A stretch of 40,424 bases of DNA from JAUYIW01 sp043818555 (GTDB lineage: Bacteria; Patescibacteriota; Patescibacteriia; UBA9934): assembly GCA_043818555.1 (NCBI GenBank), contig JBDRFP010000036.1, forward strand, positions 1 through 40,424. Reading direction: 5' to 3'. The position numbers were made by a program, and so were the translations under genes. The notes beneath the pieces were generated by a model that saw nothing but the letters and a program-made list of their open reading frames with translations, searched no databases and was not told the DNA's origin. Numbering within the stretch: the first letter of the stretch is position 1; the number at the start of each line of letters is the position of its first letter. Of the stretch, positions 1 to 7,865 are shown piece by piece.

Positions 1-228
1 AAGACTCCAAAAGACAACCCGGTAAATGAGCGCTTCAACCGAACCTTGCAGGATGAATTCGTCGCCCTAGGCAACATGACCGATAACTGCTCTCTCTTCA
101 ACAAAAGACTCACCGAGTGGCTAGTAGAATACAACTTCAAACGACCTCACCAGAGCCTGGATTACGCTCCACCAATTAATTTTCATTTCAAATATCACAA
201 AGTGTTACCGAAGTACCCTTCTAGTACA
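1..228 (+). pseudogene. DDE transposase (integrase-core) C-terminal fragment, cut by the window edge
   Basis: Frame 1 is open from base 1 and reads as the end of an IS3/IS481-type integrase core: NPVNERFNRTLQDEF carries the catalytic-Glu region of the DDE fold, followed by WLVEYNFKRPHQSLDYAPP, the usual tail. The N-terminal part lies outside the window. The recognisable protein ends near base 220-228. The frame then stays open to 1008 only because it runs antisense through the next gene, so the normal stop is missing or was lost at the junction. Strand and family are clear; the exact end is a guess. Confidence 0.75.
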
Positions 229-1491
229 CATGTACGGCACGCCTTCCTTGAACCCGAACAGGAACGGGTCGATCAGCGCCTGCCAGGCAGGGTCTTCCCA
301 CTCACGACCGGCAATGTCCACATACGGCGTGGCAATCACCACGAAGTCGAAGTGCTGGCGCGCCTTGGCGATGGCGCGCAGGATACGCGGAGGGATGATG
401 TCACCCTGGTACTGGTTCAGCCGACGCGTACGACGATTGAACATCTGGTACGCATCCGCCCACTCCTGTGTTCCGAGCAGGCCGGCAAAGTATTGTACTG
501 CCGCGTCCGGGCGAGGGTCAGCATAGTTCCAGGTATCTGGCAGATTCTGCTTGGCTTCGATGAACCACACGGGCGCGGCCATGAGCAGGTCGGCTATGTG
601 GGTCATGGGAATCACCGAGCAGGGTTGCATGAGTCCTTCGTCACGCAAGAACCGAATTGTCCCGGTGAACAGAGCGGTCGTGCGCATCTGCTCTTCCACG
701 CTCCCTGCGGAGGCATGATTTCGGTTCGTACGCAGGTTGCCCGAATTGCCAACCAGCATGCTGAGCGCAGTAGGCGACATCCTGGCTCCTGGCACCAACA
801 CACCGGCGTCCCTGAAGGACTTGAGCATGTCCGTGGTGGCCAAGTAGAGTCCGTACTCGGCCTCGATCAGGCCTGCCTGGGTAGCGAATCCGAGCTCGCG
901 CTGCAGGTCGACTGCGGTTTGCACGCCATGCTTTTCAGCTTCTTCGCCGGCGCGATCAATGTCGAACGAGACATCGTAGGCACCGAGTCCAGGGTAGCTG
1001 TATTCTAGGAACGCTCTCACGAACATGGAGACCTCGTCTTCGCTATGCAAGTGCACAGCCTCCTCCATCTCCACGCCGATCACTTCCTTGAACGGCTTGT
1101 TGTTCACCGCCTTGCGAACCTCTTCGGGCGGAACCGGCTTGGCGCGGTGGTGGTAGGGCCGTCGGGTTGCGAGCGCAGGCAGGTCGGACACATCACTCGC
1201 GATCGCAGGCAGATCAGCTGCCGTACTCACGTTCATGGCACGGAACTGGCCAGATCGCTTCGGGTCGTTCATCAAGCTGAATTCGACCTTGGCACCCACG
1301 ACCAGTGGAACAGTGCTTTCATCCTGGTGGACAAACACGTCGCCGTTGGTGTTGAAAAGCGCGCCGTCAAGGGTCACGATCTCGGAAATGAAACCGTAAC
1401 CGTTGGGCATGTCTTTGATGACACCCATGAGGCGGGGCATTGCGGTTGTACGAAGTGCGTCACGAGTACGCGTCAGTGTTGCAGTGGTCAT
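205..1491 (-). CDS. Cold-shock-domain protein with long uncharacterised C-terminal region
   Basis: 428 residues. Residues 18-90 resemble a cold-shock domain: NGYGFI (30-35) matches RNP1 and DVFVHQ (51-56) matches RNP2, followed by a GAKVEFSL strand, so the N-terminus probably binds single-stranded RNA or DNA. Residues 110-420 match no family I recognise; they are rich in Trp, Arg and acidic residues and have no membrane segment or signal peptide. The start is fixed by a strong Shine-Dalgarno (GGAGGT, five bases before ATG), unusual in this window. Codon use is more GC-rich than in the ribosomal genes. The last seven residues (CTRRVLR) are encoded by transposase-derived DNA, so the native C-terminus is probably truncated or replaced. 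It is transcribed from its own promoter (1579-1607). Confidence 0.8.
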   Translation of the reverse strand: MTTATLTRTRDALRTTAMPRLMGVIKDMPNGYGFISEIVTLDGALFNTNGDVFVHQDESTVPLVVGAKVEFSLMNDPKRSGQFRAMNVSTAADLPAIASDVSDLPALATRRPYHHRAKPVPPEEVRKAVNNKPFKEVIGVEMEEAVHLHSEDEVSMFVRAFLEYSYPGLGAYDVSFDIDRAGEEAEKHGVQTAVDLQRELGFATQAGLIEAEYGLYLATTDMLKSFRDAGVLVPGARMSPTALSMLVGNSGNLRTNRNHASAGSVEEQMRTTALFTGTIRFLRDEGLMQPCSVIPMTHIADLLMAAPVWFIEAKQNLPDTWNYADPRPDAAVQYFAGLLGTQEWADAYQMFNRRTRRLNQYQGDIIPPRILRAIAKARQHFDFVVIATPYVDIAGREWEDPAWQALIDPFLFGFKEGVPYMCTRRVLR

Positions 1492-1578
1492 TTAAGACCT
1501 CCAGATGACGGTCAGTCAGCAAGGTACCGGCAGATCCGGCCTTGATTCCGTGCCTCCGTCATGGCACGAATTAACTCA

Positions 1579-1607
1579 ATTCAACCATAATATCGCACTT
1601 TTGTCAA
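1579..1607 (-). promoter_or_regulatory. Promoter of the cold-shock-domain gene
   Basis: On the minus strand, TTGACA (1602-1607), a 17-base spacer ending in TATGG (extended -10) and TTGAAT (1579-1584). The predicted start near 1572 gives an 81-base leader. The -10 is only 4/6, but the perfect -35 and TATG extension support it. Confidence 0.55.
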
Positions 1608-1629
1608 GCCGCCCACGCTAACATTAGCC

Positions 1630-1656
1630 AAAAACGAGCCGTTCGGCTCGTTTTTT
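1630..1656 (-). terminator. Rho-independent terminator after secY
   Basis: Inverted repeat ACGAGCC-GTTC-GGCTCGT flanked by A and T runs, 40 bases beyond the secY stop. On the minus strand the stem is followed by TTTTT. It ends the S10/spc transcript and could also work in the plus direction. Confidence 0.8.
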
Positions 1657-1697
1657 ATTCTGTAGTTCTGTGCCTTCTGTAATTCTGTAACGAACTC

Positions 1698-2963
1698 CTA
1701 CATGTCGTAGCGTCTCATAGCAACCTGTCCTTCCACTTGCTTAACAAGATCAATAATAACAGACACAACAATCAAAATCGCTGCGCCCCCAACAATCAAA
1801 TTAGGGCTACCTGTAACTTCCTGAACAATGAGCGGCAAAATTGCGATCGCGCCAAGGAAAAATGCGCCTGTAAGCAATATTCGATTTCGAACCCAGTTCA
1901 AATACTGCGCGGTCTGAACGCCTGGCCGAATACCTGGGATAAACCCGCCCTGCTTTTGCAAATTCTCAGCAATGTTGTCCGGCTTGAACACAACGGATGC
2001 ATAGAAGAAGGTAAAACCAAACACCAGCAAGAAGTAGAACGCTGCGTAGAAAATATTGTTTCCAAAAACTTCAAGTACGAACATGGCTGCCTGGCGGACA
2101 AACTCAGTCCTTGCCTCAACAAAGAACTGGGCCACAAGTGGCGGAAATACTACCACAGAAATCGCAAAAATAATCGGGATCATTCCGCCCATGTTTATTC
2201 GCATTGGTAGGTGCGAAGAAACTTTAGCGTTTGTTACTCCGCGCACTCCGCGCGCGTACTGGACAGGGATGTTCCGCTGGCCTTCGTTCACCACAACAAC
2301 CGCTATAACAGTTACAATCGACAAAACAATAAATAGAATTACATTGAACAAATCAGCCGAAGTGTAGGTCGCGAGCGTGCGCTGAACAAAACTTGGCATC
2401 CCGGAAACAATACCGGCAAGAATTAAAATCGAAATACCGTTCCCAACATTGCGCTCAGTAATGAGTTCGCCAATCCACATTAGGAATGCCGTACCGGCAG
2501 CCATAGAAACAAGCGCTGTAAACAGCGTGAAGCCGCTTACATCAAACCCTCCGATTGAAGCCGCCTGCTGGCCAAAAAGCTTAATAAGCCCAAAGCCCTG
2601 CACAAACGCGAGCGGCACTACTGCGTAGCGAGTCCATTGGTTGAGCTTGCGCCTGCCCTGCTCTTCTTTTTGCATTTCTTCAACAGCCGGGAAGATCATC
2701 CCTAAAAGCTGGAAAATAATCGAGGCGGTAATGTAAGGCGCCACTCCAAGAGCTACAATAGAAAAATTCTCAAGCGTTCCACCTGAGAAAACATTCAAAA
2801 GCCCAAGGAATTGGTTGTCGCCAAGCATGGAAGTAATCCCGGATGCGTCGATTCCCGGAACTGTGATATGGGCTGCCACTCGGAAAATTGTGAGCGCAAA
2901 CAAAATGTAGAGAAGGCTGTTGCGCAGCTCCTTGATCTTAAATATTCGTTTTAACATCTCCAT
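1698..2963 (-). CDS. secY: Preprotein translocase subunit SecY
   Basis: 421 residues, a normal SecY length, with about ten hydrophobic membrane segments. The N-terminus is typical (FKIKELRNSLLYILFAL), as are the plug-region ITVPGID and the cytoplasmic-loop motif NIPVQYARG. The product forms the protein-conducting channel with SecE and SecG in the inner membrane. It is the last gene of the ribosomal operon, 129 bases after rplO, and a terminator follows. In most bacteria adk, map, infA, rpsM, rpsK, rpsD and rpoA come next; here none do. ATG codons at 2963 and 2957 are both possible starts. Confidence 0.97.
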   Translation of the reverse strand: MEMLKRIFKIKELRNSLLYILFALTIFRVAAHITVPGIDASGITSMLGDNQFLGLLNVFSGGTLENFSIVALGVAPYITASIIFQLLGMIFPAVEEMQKEEQGRRKLNQWTRYAVVPLAFVQGFGLIKLFGQQAASIGGFDVSGFTLFTALVSMAAGTAFLMWIGELITERNVGNGISILILAGIVSGMPSFVQRTLATYTSADLFNVILFIVLSIVTVIAVVVVNEGQRNIPVQYARGVRGVTNAKVSSHLPMRINMGGMIPIIFAISVVVFPPLVAQFFVEARTEFVRQAAMFVLEVFGNNIFYAAFYFLLVFGFTFFYASVVFKPDNIAENLQKQGGFIPGIRPGVQTAQYLNWVRNRILLTGAFFLGAIAILPLIVQEVTGSPNLIVGGAAILIVVSVIIDLVKQVEGQVAMRRYDM

Positions 2964-2964
2964 A

Positions 2965-3088
2965 ATCTAATGACCAATTCACAAGTACCCAATGACCAAT
3001 GAATATCCAACGCACAATGACCAATGAGTTAATCTATTGGGAATTAGTGATTTGGAATTCATTGGGGATTGATAAATTGGATATTGAA
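2965..3088. repeat. Intergenic word repeat, family C copy 1 (rplO-secY gap)
   Basis: The gap is made of repeated CCAATGA and CAATGACCAATGA words on the left and complementary TTGGGAATT, ATTGGGGATT words on the right, so either strand can fold on itself. The same words recur at 15509-15622 and 20043-20140. Words are spaced at about seven bases. No ORF or terminator was seen. Confidence 0.6.
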
Positions 3089-3092
3089 AATT

Positions 3093-3530
3093 TTAGTTAG
3101 CTGTAACACTTCCGCCAGCTGCCAAAATCTTTTCTGCGGCAGCCTTTGATACTGTGCATCCTTTAACTTTTACAGCAATTTCAATTTCGCCTGTTCCTAA
3201 GATCTTTACTCCATCGCTCTTTGTGCTAATGAGTTTTTTCTTCAATAAAGTCTCTGGGCTAATAATATCATCTTTTGCGAAAAAATTGGAAATACTTTTT
3301 AGATTTACGACTTCCAATTTAGGCCTTTGAGACTTAAATCCGCGTACCTTTGGCGTGGAAAGGGTAAGCTTTCGCATTCCAAGGCGCTTCAGCCCGCCTA
3401 CGCCTGAGCGTGACTTCTGTCCTTTGTGCCCGCGACCCGAGGTTTTACCATTCGTAAATCCACGCCCAATTCGCTTTTTGGACTTTCTTGAACCTTTGGC
3501 AGGCGTCAGGTTGTGTAGTGTAATAGGCAT
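3093..3530 (-). CDS. rplO: 50S ribosomal protein L15
   Basis: 145 residues, normal for L15. The N-terminal TPAKGSRKSKKRIGRG and GRGHKGQKSRSG stretches are the family signature of the basic, rRNA-penetrating extension; the C-terminal part is the globular domain. It follows rpsE by only 3 bases. rpmD (L30), which sits between these genes in most bacteria, is absent, as known for CPR bacteria. No Shine-Dalgarno precedes the ATG. Confidence 0.97.
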   Translation of the reverse strand: MPITLHNLTPAKGSRKSKKRIGRGFTNGKTSGRGHKGQKSRSGVGGLKRLGMRKLTLSTPKVRGFKSQRPKLEVVNLKSISNFFAKDDIISPETLLKKKLISTKSDGVKILGTGEIEIAVKVKGCTVSKAAAEKILAAGGSVTAN

Positions 3531-3533
3531 ATT

Positions 3534-4223
3534 TTATTTGTCAGATTCCTTCGGCGCAGTTTCAGGGGCCTCAATGGCTTCTCCGGCAACATCTGCTGTG
3601 CCGGATCCGGCTTCACTGCCGGAAGAAGTTACAGCGGTTTCTTTTGGATCTCCTTCACTAGTCACATGTCCCTCATCCCTAGTCCCTTTAGCCTTCACTT
3701 CCTTCACCTTCTTCTCAATCGGAGTCAAGGATCGCAAAGCTACAAATGTAGCTTTAGCATTATTGATCTTGTTATTTGATCCCAAAATCTTCGATACTGC
3801 ATTTGGCACGCCTCCAAATTCAAGTACCATTCGTACCGCACCGCCTGACTTGAGCCCGGTTCCTTCCGGAGCAGGCTTTAACAGAACCTCGGCGGCTCCA
3901 AATTTGCTTTTAACTTCATGCGGGATAGTTGCATTCACCATCGGGATAGTAACCATATTTTTCTTTGCCTGTCTGAACGCCTTTTCAACAGAAGCGGCAA
4001 CATCTGCGCCCTTTGCAACGCCGAGGCCCACACGCCCCTTGCGGTCACCGATAACTAAACATGTGCGGAAACGCATTCGCTTCCCACCCTTGGTAACACG
4101 CGTAACACGCGCCAAATCCAAAATTCGCTGCTCAAATTCACGCTGTTCGCGCTGGCGACCTCTGCGTTTTGGCCGTGCCTTCCTGATCTCACCGGGCCTT
4201 TTCTTTTTTGTTACTTCTTCCAT
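3534..4223 (-). CDS. rpsE: 30S ribosomal protein S5 with acidic C-terminal tail
   Basis: 229 residues, about 60 more than usual. The double-stranded RNA-binding N-terminal domain (VTKGGKRMRFRTCLVIGDRK) and the GTGLKSGGAVRMVLEFGG segment identify S5, involved in decoding fidelity at the 30S shoulder. From about residue 170 the chain becomes a low-complexity Ser/Gly/Glu/Ala-rich tail of roughly 55 residues that should be disordered. It sits 9 bases after rplR and 3 bases before rplO. Confidence 0.97.
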   Translation of the reverse strand: MEEVTKKKRPGEIRKARPKRRGRQREQREFEQRILDLARVTRVTKGGKRMRFRTCLVIGDRKGRVGLGVAKGADVAASVEKAFRQAKKNMVTIPMVNATIPHEVKSKFGAAEVLLKPAPEGTGLKSGGAVRMVLEFGGVPNAVSKILGSNNKINNAKATFVALRSLTPIEKKVKEVKAKGTRDEGHVTSEGDPKETAVTSSGSEAGSGTADVAGEAIEAPETAPKESDK

Positions 4224-4232
4224 ATGTATCGG

Positions 4233-4595
4233 TTAAAACTTCAATCCCCCTTCTCGCGCTGCATCTGCCAACGCTTTCACTCGTCCGTGATATTTATATG
4301 GACCGCGGTCGAACACAACCCTCTCGACTCCGGCTGCCTTTGCCGCTTTCGCCAACTCAACCCCGACCAGCGATGCAACCTCAACCGGCTTCTTCCCGCT
4401 TACCTTGAGCTTCAAATCCGATGCCGATACCAAAGTCTTCCCAGCTGCGTCGTCAATGATCTGCGCGGAAATATGTTTCAACGAACGGAAAACACTAAGA
4501 CGCGGCGCGTCAACCTTGCCCTTAATCCTTGCGCGCGACCTTTTGGCTCGTCGCATAGCGGTTTCTCTTTTCTTTTGTAACATTTTGCGTTCCAT
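4233..4595 (-). CDS. rplR: 50S ribosomal protein L18
   Basis: 120 residues. It has the basic N-terminus (KKRETAMRRAKRSRARIKG), PRLSVFRSLKHISAQIIDD, and the C-terminal FDRGPYKYHGRVKALADAAREGGL typical of the 5S rRNA-binding protein L18. Position between rplF and rpsE is the standard spc order. ATG codons at 4595 and 4583 are both possible starts. Confidence 0.97.
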   Translation of the reverse strand: MERKMLQKKRETAMRRAKRSRARIKGKVDAPRLSVFRSLKHISAQIIDDAAGKTLVSASDLKLKVSGKKPVEVASLVGVELAKAAKAAGVERVVFDRGPYKYHGRVKALADAAREGGLKF

Positions 4596-4608
4596 ATCAG
4601 ATTATTGA

Positions 4609-5157
4609 TTATTCAGACTTGGCGGCTTTGCCGACTTTGCGTCGCACCACTTCATCAGTATATCGGAAACCCTTTCCTTTGTAAGGCTCGGGCTTCTTAA
4701 AGCCACGGATCTCTGCGGCTACTTGCCCGACCTGCGCGGCATCTGCACCGCTAACGGTCAGTACGTTGCCATCAATGCTGGCTGAGATGCCTTCCGGGAT
4801 CTTGAACTTAATCTCATGCGAGAAACCCAGCTTCAACACAAGCTTATTTCCTTCGAGCGCCATCTTAAAACCAACTCCATTGAGCTCCAGCGACTTTGAC
4901 CATCCCTCTGTAACTCCATGGATCATATTTGCCACAAGCGCCCGCATAGTTCCCCACATCGCAGCATCCTCTTTTGCATTATCCACCGTAATACTTAAGC
5001 TATCGCCATCGTCGCCTTTTTTTACCTCTGCATGCGCACATGAATGCAAGACGAGATTGAGCTCGCCTTTAGGTCCCTTCACGTTAACATTCTGATCTTT
5101 GATTTCGACCGTTACGCCGCTTGGGATAGCAATAAGTTTTTTACCGATTCTTGACAT
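4609..5157 (-). CDS. rplF: 50S ribosomal protein L6
   Basis: 182 residues in two L6 repeats. The N-terminal MSRIGKKLIAIPSGV and the C-terminal signature PEPYKGKGFRYTDE are diagnostic. L6 lies near the factor-binding centre of the 50S subunit. An unusually long gap of 143 bases filled by repeat family D separates it from rpsH upstream. No Shine-Dalgarno is visible before the ATG. Confidence 0.97.
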   Translation of the reverse strand: MSRIGKKLIAIPSGVTVEIKDQNVNVKGPKGELNLVLHSCAHAEVKKGDDGDSLSITVDNAKEDAAMWGTMRALVANMIHGVTEGWSKSLELNGVGFKMALEGNKLVLKLGFSHEIKFKIPEGISASIDGNVLTVSGADAAQVGQVAAEIRGFKKPEPYKGKGFRYTDEVVRRKVGKAAKSE

Positions 5158-5174
5158 AATTTCAGTTTACCAGG

Positions 5175-5290
5175 GCCCGAGGATCTACGGATTGTTACAG
5201 ATATACGGATATACAGATCAGTATTCGTACACCCAGCTTAGCTGGGTACATCTGTATATCTGTACTAATCTGTACATCTTCGGAACCTGG
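5175..5290. repeat. Intergenic inverted repeat, family D copy 1 (rpsH-rplF gap)
   Basis: Left arm words ACAGATATACGGATATACAGAT are answered by right arm words ATCTGTATATCTGTACTAATCTGTACA, with a perfect CCCAGCTTAGCTGGG palindrome between them. A long imperfect hairpin is expected in the operon mRNA. Similar words recur at 35108-35215. Confidence 0.65.
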
Positions 5291-5300
5291 CATCTTATTC

Positions 5301-5699
5301 TTAATAAATTTCACAAATTACCTCGCCCCCAAGCCGTCGCTTCCTTGCTTCCTTATTTGTCATAAGGCCATTTGGGGTAGACATGATGGTTATTCCGAAT
5401 CCAGAACGAATGCGTCTAATTTCGTCCGCCCTTGAATACACACGCAATCCCGGCTTGCTGATTCGTCGAATGTTTGTGATTGCCGGTTTGTGACCATCAT
5501 GCGCGTACTTCAAATGAACTCTAAGGGTGGGCTTAGGCGCGTCCTCAACTTTCTCAACACGCCCAACATAGCCTTCCTGTTCAAGGATTTTTGCTATATT
5601 GAACTTGATCTTTGAAAGCGGAATATCAACCACGGGCTTCTTAACCATGGAAGCATTTCGAATTCGAGTCAACATGTCTGAAATGGGATCTGTCATCAT
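5301..5699 (-). CDS. rpsH: 30S ribosomal protein S8
   Basis: 132 residues from the chosen start (MMTDPISDMLTRIRNA), which matches the family N-terminus; the frame is open further upstream but overlaps rpsN, so the longer start is rejected. The C-terminal VYSRADEIRRIRSGFGITIMST-like region is the conserved S8 signature. S8 binds the central domain of 16S rRNA and, in well-studied bacteria, represses the spc operon. The ATG lies one base after the rpsN stop, so the two are translationally close. Confidence 0.96.
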   Translation of the reverse strand: MMTDPISDMLTRIRNASMVKKPVVDIPLSKIKFNIAKILEQEGYVGRVEKVEDAPKPTLRVHLKYAHDGHKPAITNIRRISKPGLRVYSRADEIRRIRSGFGITIMSTPNGLMTNKEARKRRLGGEVICEIY

Positions 5700-5700
5700 A

Positions 5701-5886
5701 TTACCAACTTGCTTTTTTAATTCCTGGGATTTCTCCTTTATTGGACAACTCCCTAAAACAGATTCTGCACAAACCAAACGCGCGCATAAAAAACCTATGC
5801 CGTCCACAATTCCAACACCGATTGACTCTTCGAGTCATATACTTCGGAGTTTTCTTTGATTTTGCGATTTGGTTTTCTGTTGCCAT
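5701..5886 (-). CDS. rpsN: 30S ribosomal protein S14, zinc-binding type
   Basis: 61 residues, the length of the short zinc-binding S14 (type Z). Cys24, Cys27, Cys40 and Cys43 form the two CxxC pairs (CWNC and CRIC). The C-terminal REL-NKGEIPGIKKASW is the family end. S14 assembles late into the 30S head. It is preceded by repeat family A copy 1. Confidence 0.97.
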   Translation of the reverse strand: MATENQIAKSKKTPKYMTRRVNRCWNCGRHRFFMRAFGLCRICFRELSNKGEIPGIKKASW

Positions 5887-5898
5887 ATTTTCGCTGGT

Positions 5899-5966
5899 AT
5901 CTTAGCTGCTTGGCTGCTGGGAAAACAGTTGTCAGACAACCGGCTTCCAAGCAACTAAGCAACTCT
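5899..5966. repeat. Intergenic inverted repeat, family A copy 1 (rplE-rpsN gap)
   Basis: Arms 5905-5923 and 5945-5963 pair over 19 positions with 15 Watson-Crick pairs; two of the four differences become G-U pairs in the operon mRNA (minus strand). An inner GTTGTC/GACAAC stem closes the loop. Three related copies occur at 7341, 8285 and 9851. Confidence 0.7.
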
Positions 5967-5974
5967 GGTTTCAG

Positions 5975-6511
5975 TTATTTTTTAAACGGGAATTTTAATG
6001 CTTTGAATAATGCCATTCCTTCCGCATGATTTGAGGCGCTTGTAGTGATTACCACCTGAAGTCCGTGAATTTTTTCGATTTCATCCGCGCTTATTTCCGA
6101 AAACGCCGTGTGCTCGCGGAATCCGTAGTTAAAGTTCCCAGCCGAATCCACAGCCGATTCAGCAATGCCGCGAAAGTCGCGCACGCGAGGAAAAACTGTA
6201 TTAACAAGCTTATCTACAAAATCCCACATACGCTCGCCGCGCAATGTTACCATTGCGCCAACCGTTGCGCCTTCACGAACCTTAAATCCAGCAATCGAAT
6301 GACGAGCTTTTGTTACTACGGGCATCTGGCCCGAAATGCGCTCCAAAGTTTCTACAATCGTTTCAATCGACTTCGGATCCCGACCGCTACTCAGGCCGCT
6401 GTTAATCGTTACCTTCATGAGCACCGGTATATCCAAAACATTCTTGCGATCAAGTTCCTGCATCAACGCAGGCGCAATTTCTTTCTGAAATTTTGTCTTA
6501 AGTTCGCTCAT
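5975..6511 (-). CDS. rplE: 50S ribosomal protein L5
   Basis: 178 residues, standard length. KVTINSGLS, the ITKARHSIAGFKVREG-like segment and FRGIAESAVDSAGNFNYGF identify L5, which contacts 5S rRNA and P-site tRNA. It starts 1 base after the rplX stop. Confidence 0.97.
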   Translation of the reverse strand: MSELKTKFQKEIAPALMQELDRKNVLDIPVLMKVTINSGLSSGRDPKSIETIVETLERISGQMPVVTKARHSIAGFKVREGATVGAMVTLRGERMWDFVDKLVNTVFPRVRDFRGIAESAVDSAGNFNYGFREHTAFSEISADEIEKIHGLQVVITTSASNHAEGMALFKALKFPFKK

Positions 6512-6512
6512 A

Positions 6513-6830
6513 TTATTCTAGGTCCTCAGCCCCTCTCTTGGTCTTTAAGATTCGGACCTTCTTCTTGTTATCGTCTTTTTCAATAAACTTGTAGCCAACC
6601 TTTCCTTCTCCGCCTTTCCCGACTACTCTCACATTTGAAACATGAATCGGAGCAAAGTAATCAACGCGCTTGCCTGGAGTGTTTCCGCGTCGTCGCAAGT
6701 GTTTAACGGCTTTGTTTACATTTTCCACAACCACCTTGTCGAGAATAGGAAAAACCTGCAACACCTTTCCGGTCTTGCCCTTGTCCTTGCCGGCAAGGAT
6801 TCTTACATTGTCTCCGGTCTTAACTTTCAT
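6513..6830 (-). CDS. rplX: 50S ribosomal protein L24
   Basis: 105 residues. The KOW motif at the N-terminus (KTGDNVRILAGKDKGKTGKV) and VENVNKAVKHLRRR are typical of L24, an assembly initiator close to the exit tunnel. It is separated from rplN by 126 bases holding repeat family B. Confidence 0.97.
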   Translation of the reverse strand: MKVKTGDNVRILAGKDKGKTGKVLQVFPILDKVVVENVNKAVKHLRRRGNTPGKRVDYFAPIHVSNVRVVGKGGEGKVGYKFIEKDDNKKKVRILKTKRGAEDLE

Positions 6831-6840
6831 ACATCTTAGA

Positions 6841-6947
6841 GATTAGCTGTTTGGAAATTGGAAAATAGTAATGGAAATTGGAGATCAGATATTGGCTTCC
6901 CGGAATCTATTTTCTACTTTTACTACTTTCTAATTTCCCAACAGCTC
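6841..6947. repeat. Intergenic long hairpin, family B copy 1 (rplN-rplX gap)
   Basis: The left half (AGCTGTTTGGAAATTGG, then AATAGTAATGG) is the imperfect reverse complement of the right half (TACTACTTTCTAATTTC, then CCAACAGCT), giving a stem of about 30 pairs. A sequence sister lies at 10781-10893 before rplB's partner gap. Confidence 0.7.
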
Positions 6948-6956
6948 TTTTCTACA

Positions 6957-7328
6957 TTACAGCACCTCAGGTGCTGAGGAAATTATTTTGTTATAGCCCA
7001 AATTGCGAAGTTCACGCGCCACAGGTCCAAAAATTCGCGTTCCCTTCATTTCCTTATTTGACTTGTCAATAATCACTGCGGCATTTTCATCAAATCGGAT
7101 GTAGGTGCCATTCTGACGACGCGTTTCCTTTCTGGTTCGTACAATAACAGCATGGACAACGTCGCTTTTTTTAACACTGCTATGCGGTACCGCTTCCTTA
7201 ACAACAGCGGTCACAATGTCGCCAATTCGCGCGTAACGCTTCCTGTACCCGCCGAGTACGCGAATAACCTGGAGCTTTTTGGCTCCGGTGTTGTCTGCCA
7301 CGTTAATCATTGATCGGTGCTGTAACAT
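6957..7328 (-). CDS. rplN: 50S ribosomal protein L14
   Basis: 123 residues. MLQHRSMINVADNTGAKKL is the family start, and RPDGTYIRFDENAAVII-like and GTRIFGPVARELR are the conserved middle and C-terminal parts. L14 forms an intersubunit bridge and is the docking site of the silencing factor RsfS. Preceded by repeat family A copy 2. Confidence 0.97.
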   Translation of the reverse strand: MLQHRSMINVADNTGAKKLQVIRVLGGYRKRYARIGDIVTAVVKEAVPHSSVKKSDVVHAVIVRTRKETRRQNGTYIRFDENAAVIIDKSNKEMKGTRIFGPVARELRNLGYNKIISSAPEVL

Positions 7329-7340
7329 ATCGTGTTAGTG

Positions 7341-7406
7341 TCTTGACTGCTTGGCTGCTTGGAAGTCAGTTGATCTACAACCATTCTCCAAGCAACCCAG
7401 CAACCA
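7341..7406. repeat. Intergenic inverted repeat, family A copy 2 (rpsQ-rplN gap)
   Basis: Arms 7345-7363 and 7387-7405 (CTGCTTGGCTGCTTGGA against TCCAAGCAACCCAGCAA) match at 15 of 19 positions. The 8-base word TGCTTGGC is tandem in each arm. Confidence 0.7.
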
Positions 7407-7414
7407 GTTTCCAT

Positions 7415-7660
7415 TTATTTAACAATTCTCCAGCGCTTGTCTTTTGAAATCGGCCTGGTTTCTTCGATTACCACGCTATCCCCTACTTTGGCAGCGTTAT
7501 CTTCGTCATGCGCCTTATATTTTTTACTGAGCGTGTAGCGCTTCTTGTATTTTGGATGCACCACCGTTCGCTCAACCCTAACTACCACAGTTTTTTCCAT
7601 CTTGTCGGAAACCACTATGCCGCTCAGCTGTCGCTTGGATTGTTTTTCTTGCTTGGTCAT
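7415..7660 (-). CDS. rpsQ: 30S ribosomal protein S17
   Basis: 81 residues. LSGIVVSDKMEKTVVVRVER and HPKYKKRY are the OB-fold signature of S17, a primary 16S rRNA-binding protein. It starts 3 bases after rpmC. Confidence 0.96.
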   Translation of the reverse strand: MTKQEKQSKRQLSGIVVSDKMEKTVVVRVERTVVHPKYKKRYTLSKKYKAHDEDNAAKVGDSVVIEETRPISKDKRWRIVK

Positions 7661-7663
7661 ATG

Positions 7664-7864
7664 TTATTTTTGAGCTGTCTGTTCCAACTGACGCAGACGA
7701 GTTAGGATCTGGGCTACCTGACGCCTACTCTTCCTGATGCCCCTCACATCCTTAATCTGATTAACTGAAAGCTTCAGGCACATTTCGTGTAACTGAGCCC
7801 TCTCTTCCTTGAGCAAGCGCTTAAGTTCATTTGCGCTCATTTTTTCCAATTCTTTCCATTCCAT
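7664..7864 (-). CDS. rpmC: 50S ribosomal protein L29
   Basis: 66 residues forming the expected helical hairpin: ELKRLLKEERAQLHEMCLKL, then RGIRKSRRQVAQILTRLRQ. L29 sits beside L23 at the tunnel exit. The start lies 1 base after the rplP stop, in standard order. Confidence 0.95.
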   Translation of the reverse strand: MEWKELEKMSANELKRLLKEERAQLHEMCLKLSVNQIKDVRGIRKSRRQVAQILTRLRQLEQTAQK

Positions 7865-7865
7865 A

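Noticed and set aside
46..1008. Long plus-strand reading frame of 320 residues
   Set aside because: Only the first part is transposase; the rest is antisense to the cold-shock-domain gene, which has a promoter and Shine-Dalgarno.
3355..4236. 293-residue plus-strand frame opposite rpsE and rplO
   Set aside because: It is the antisense of two clear ribosomal genes and shows only compositional bias.
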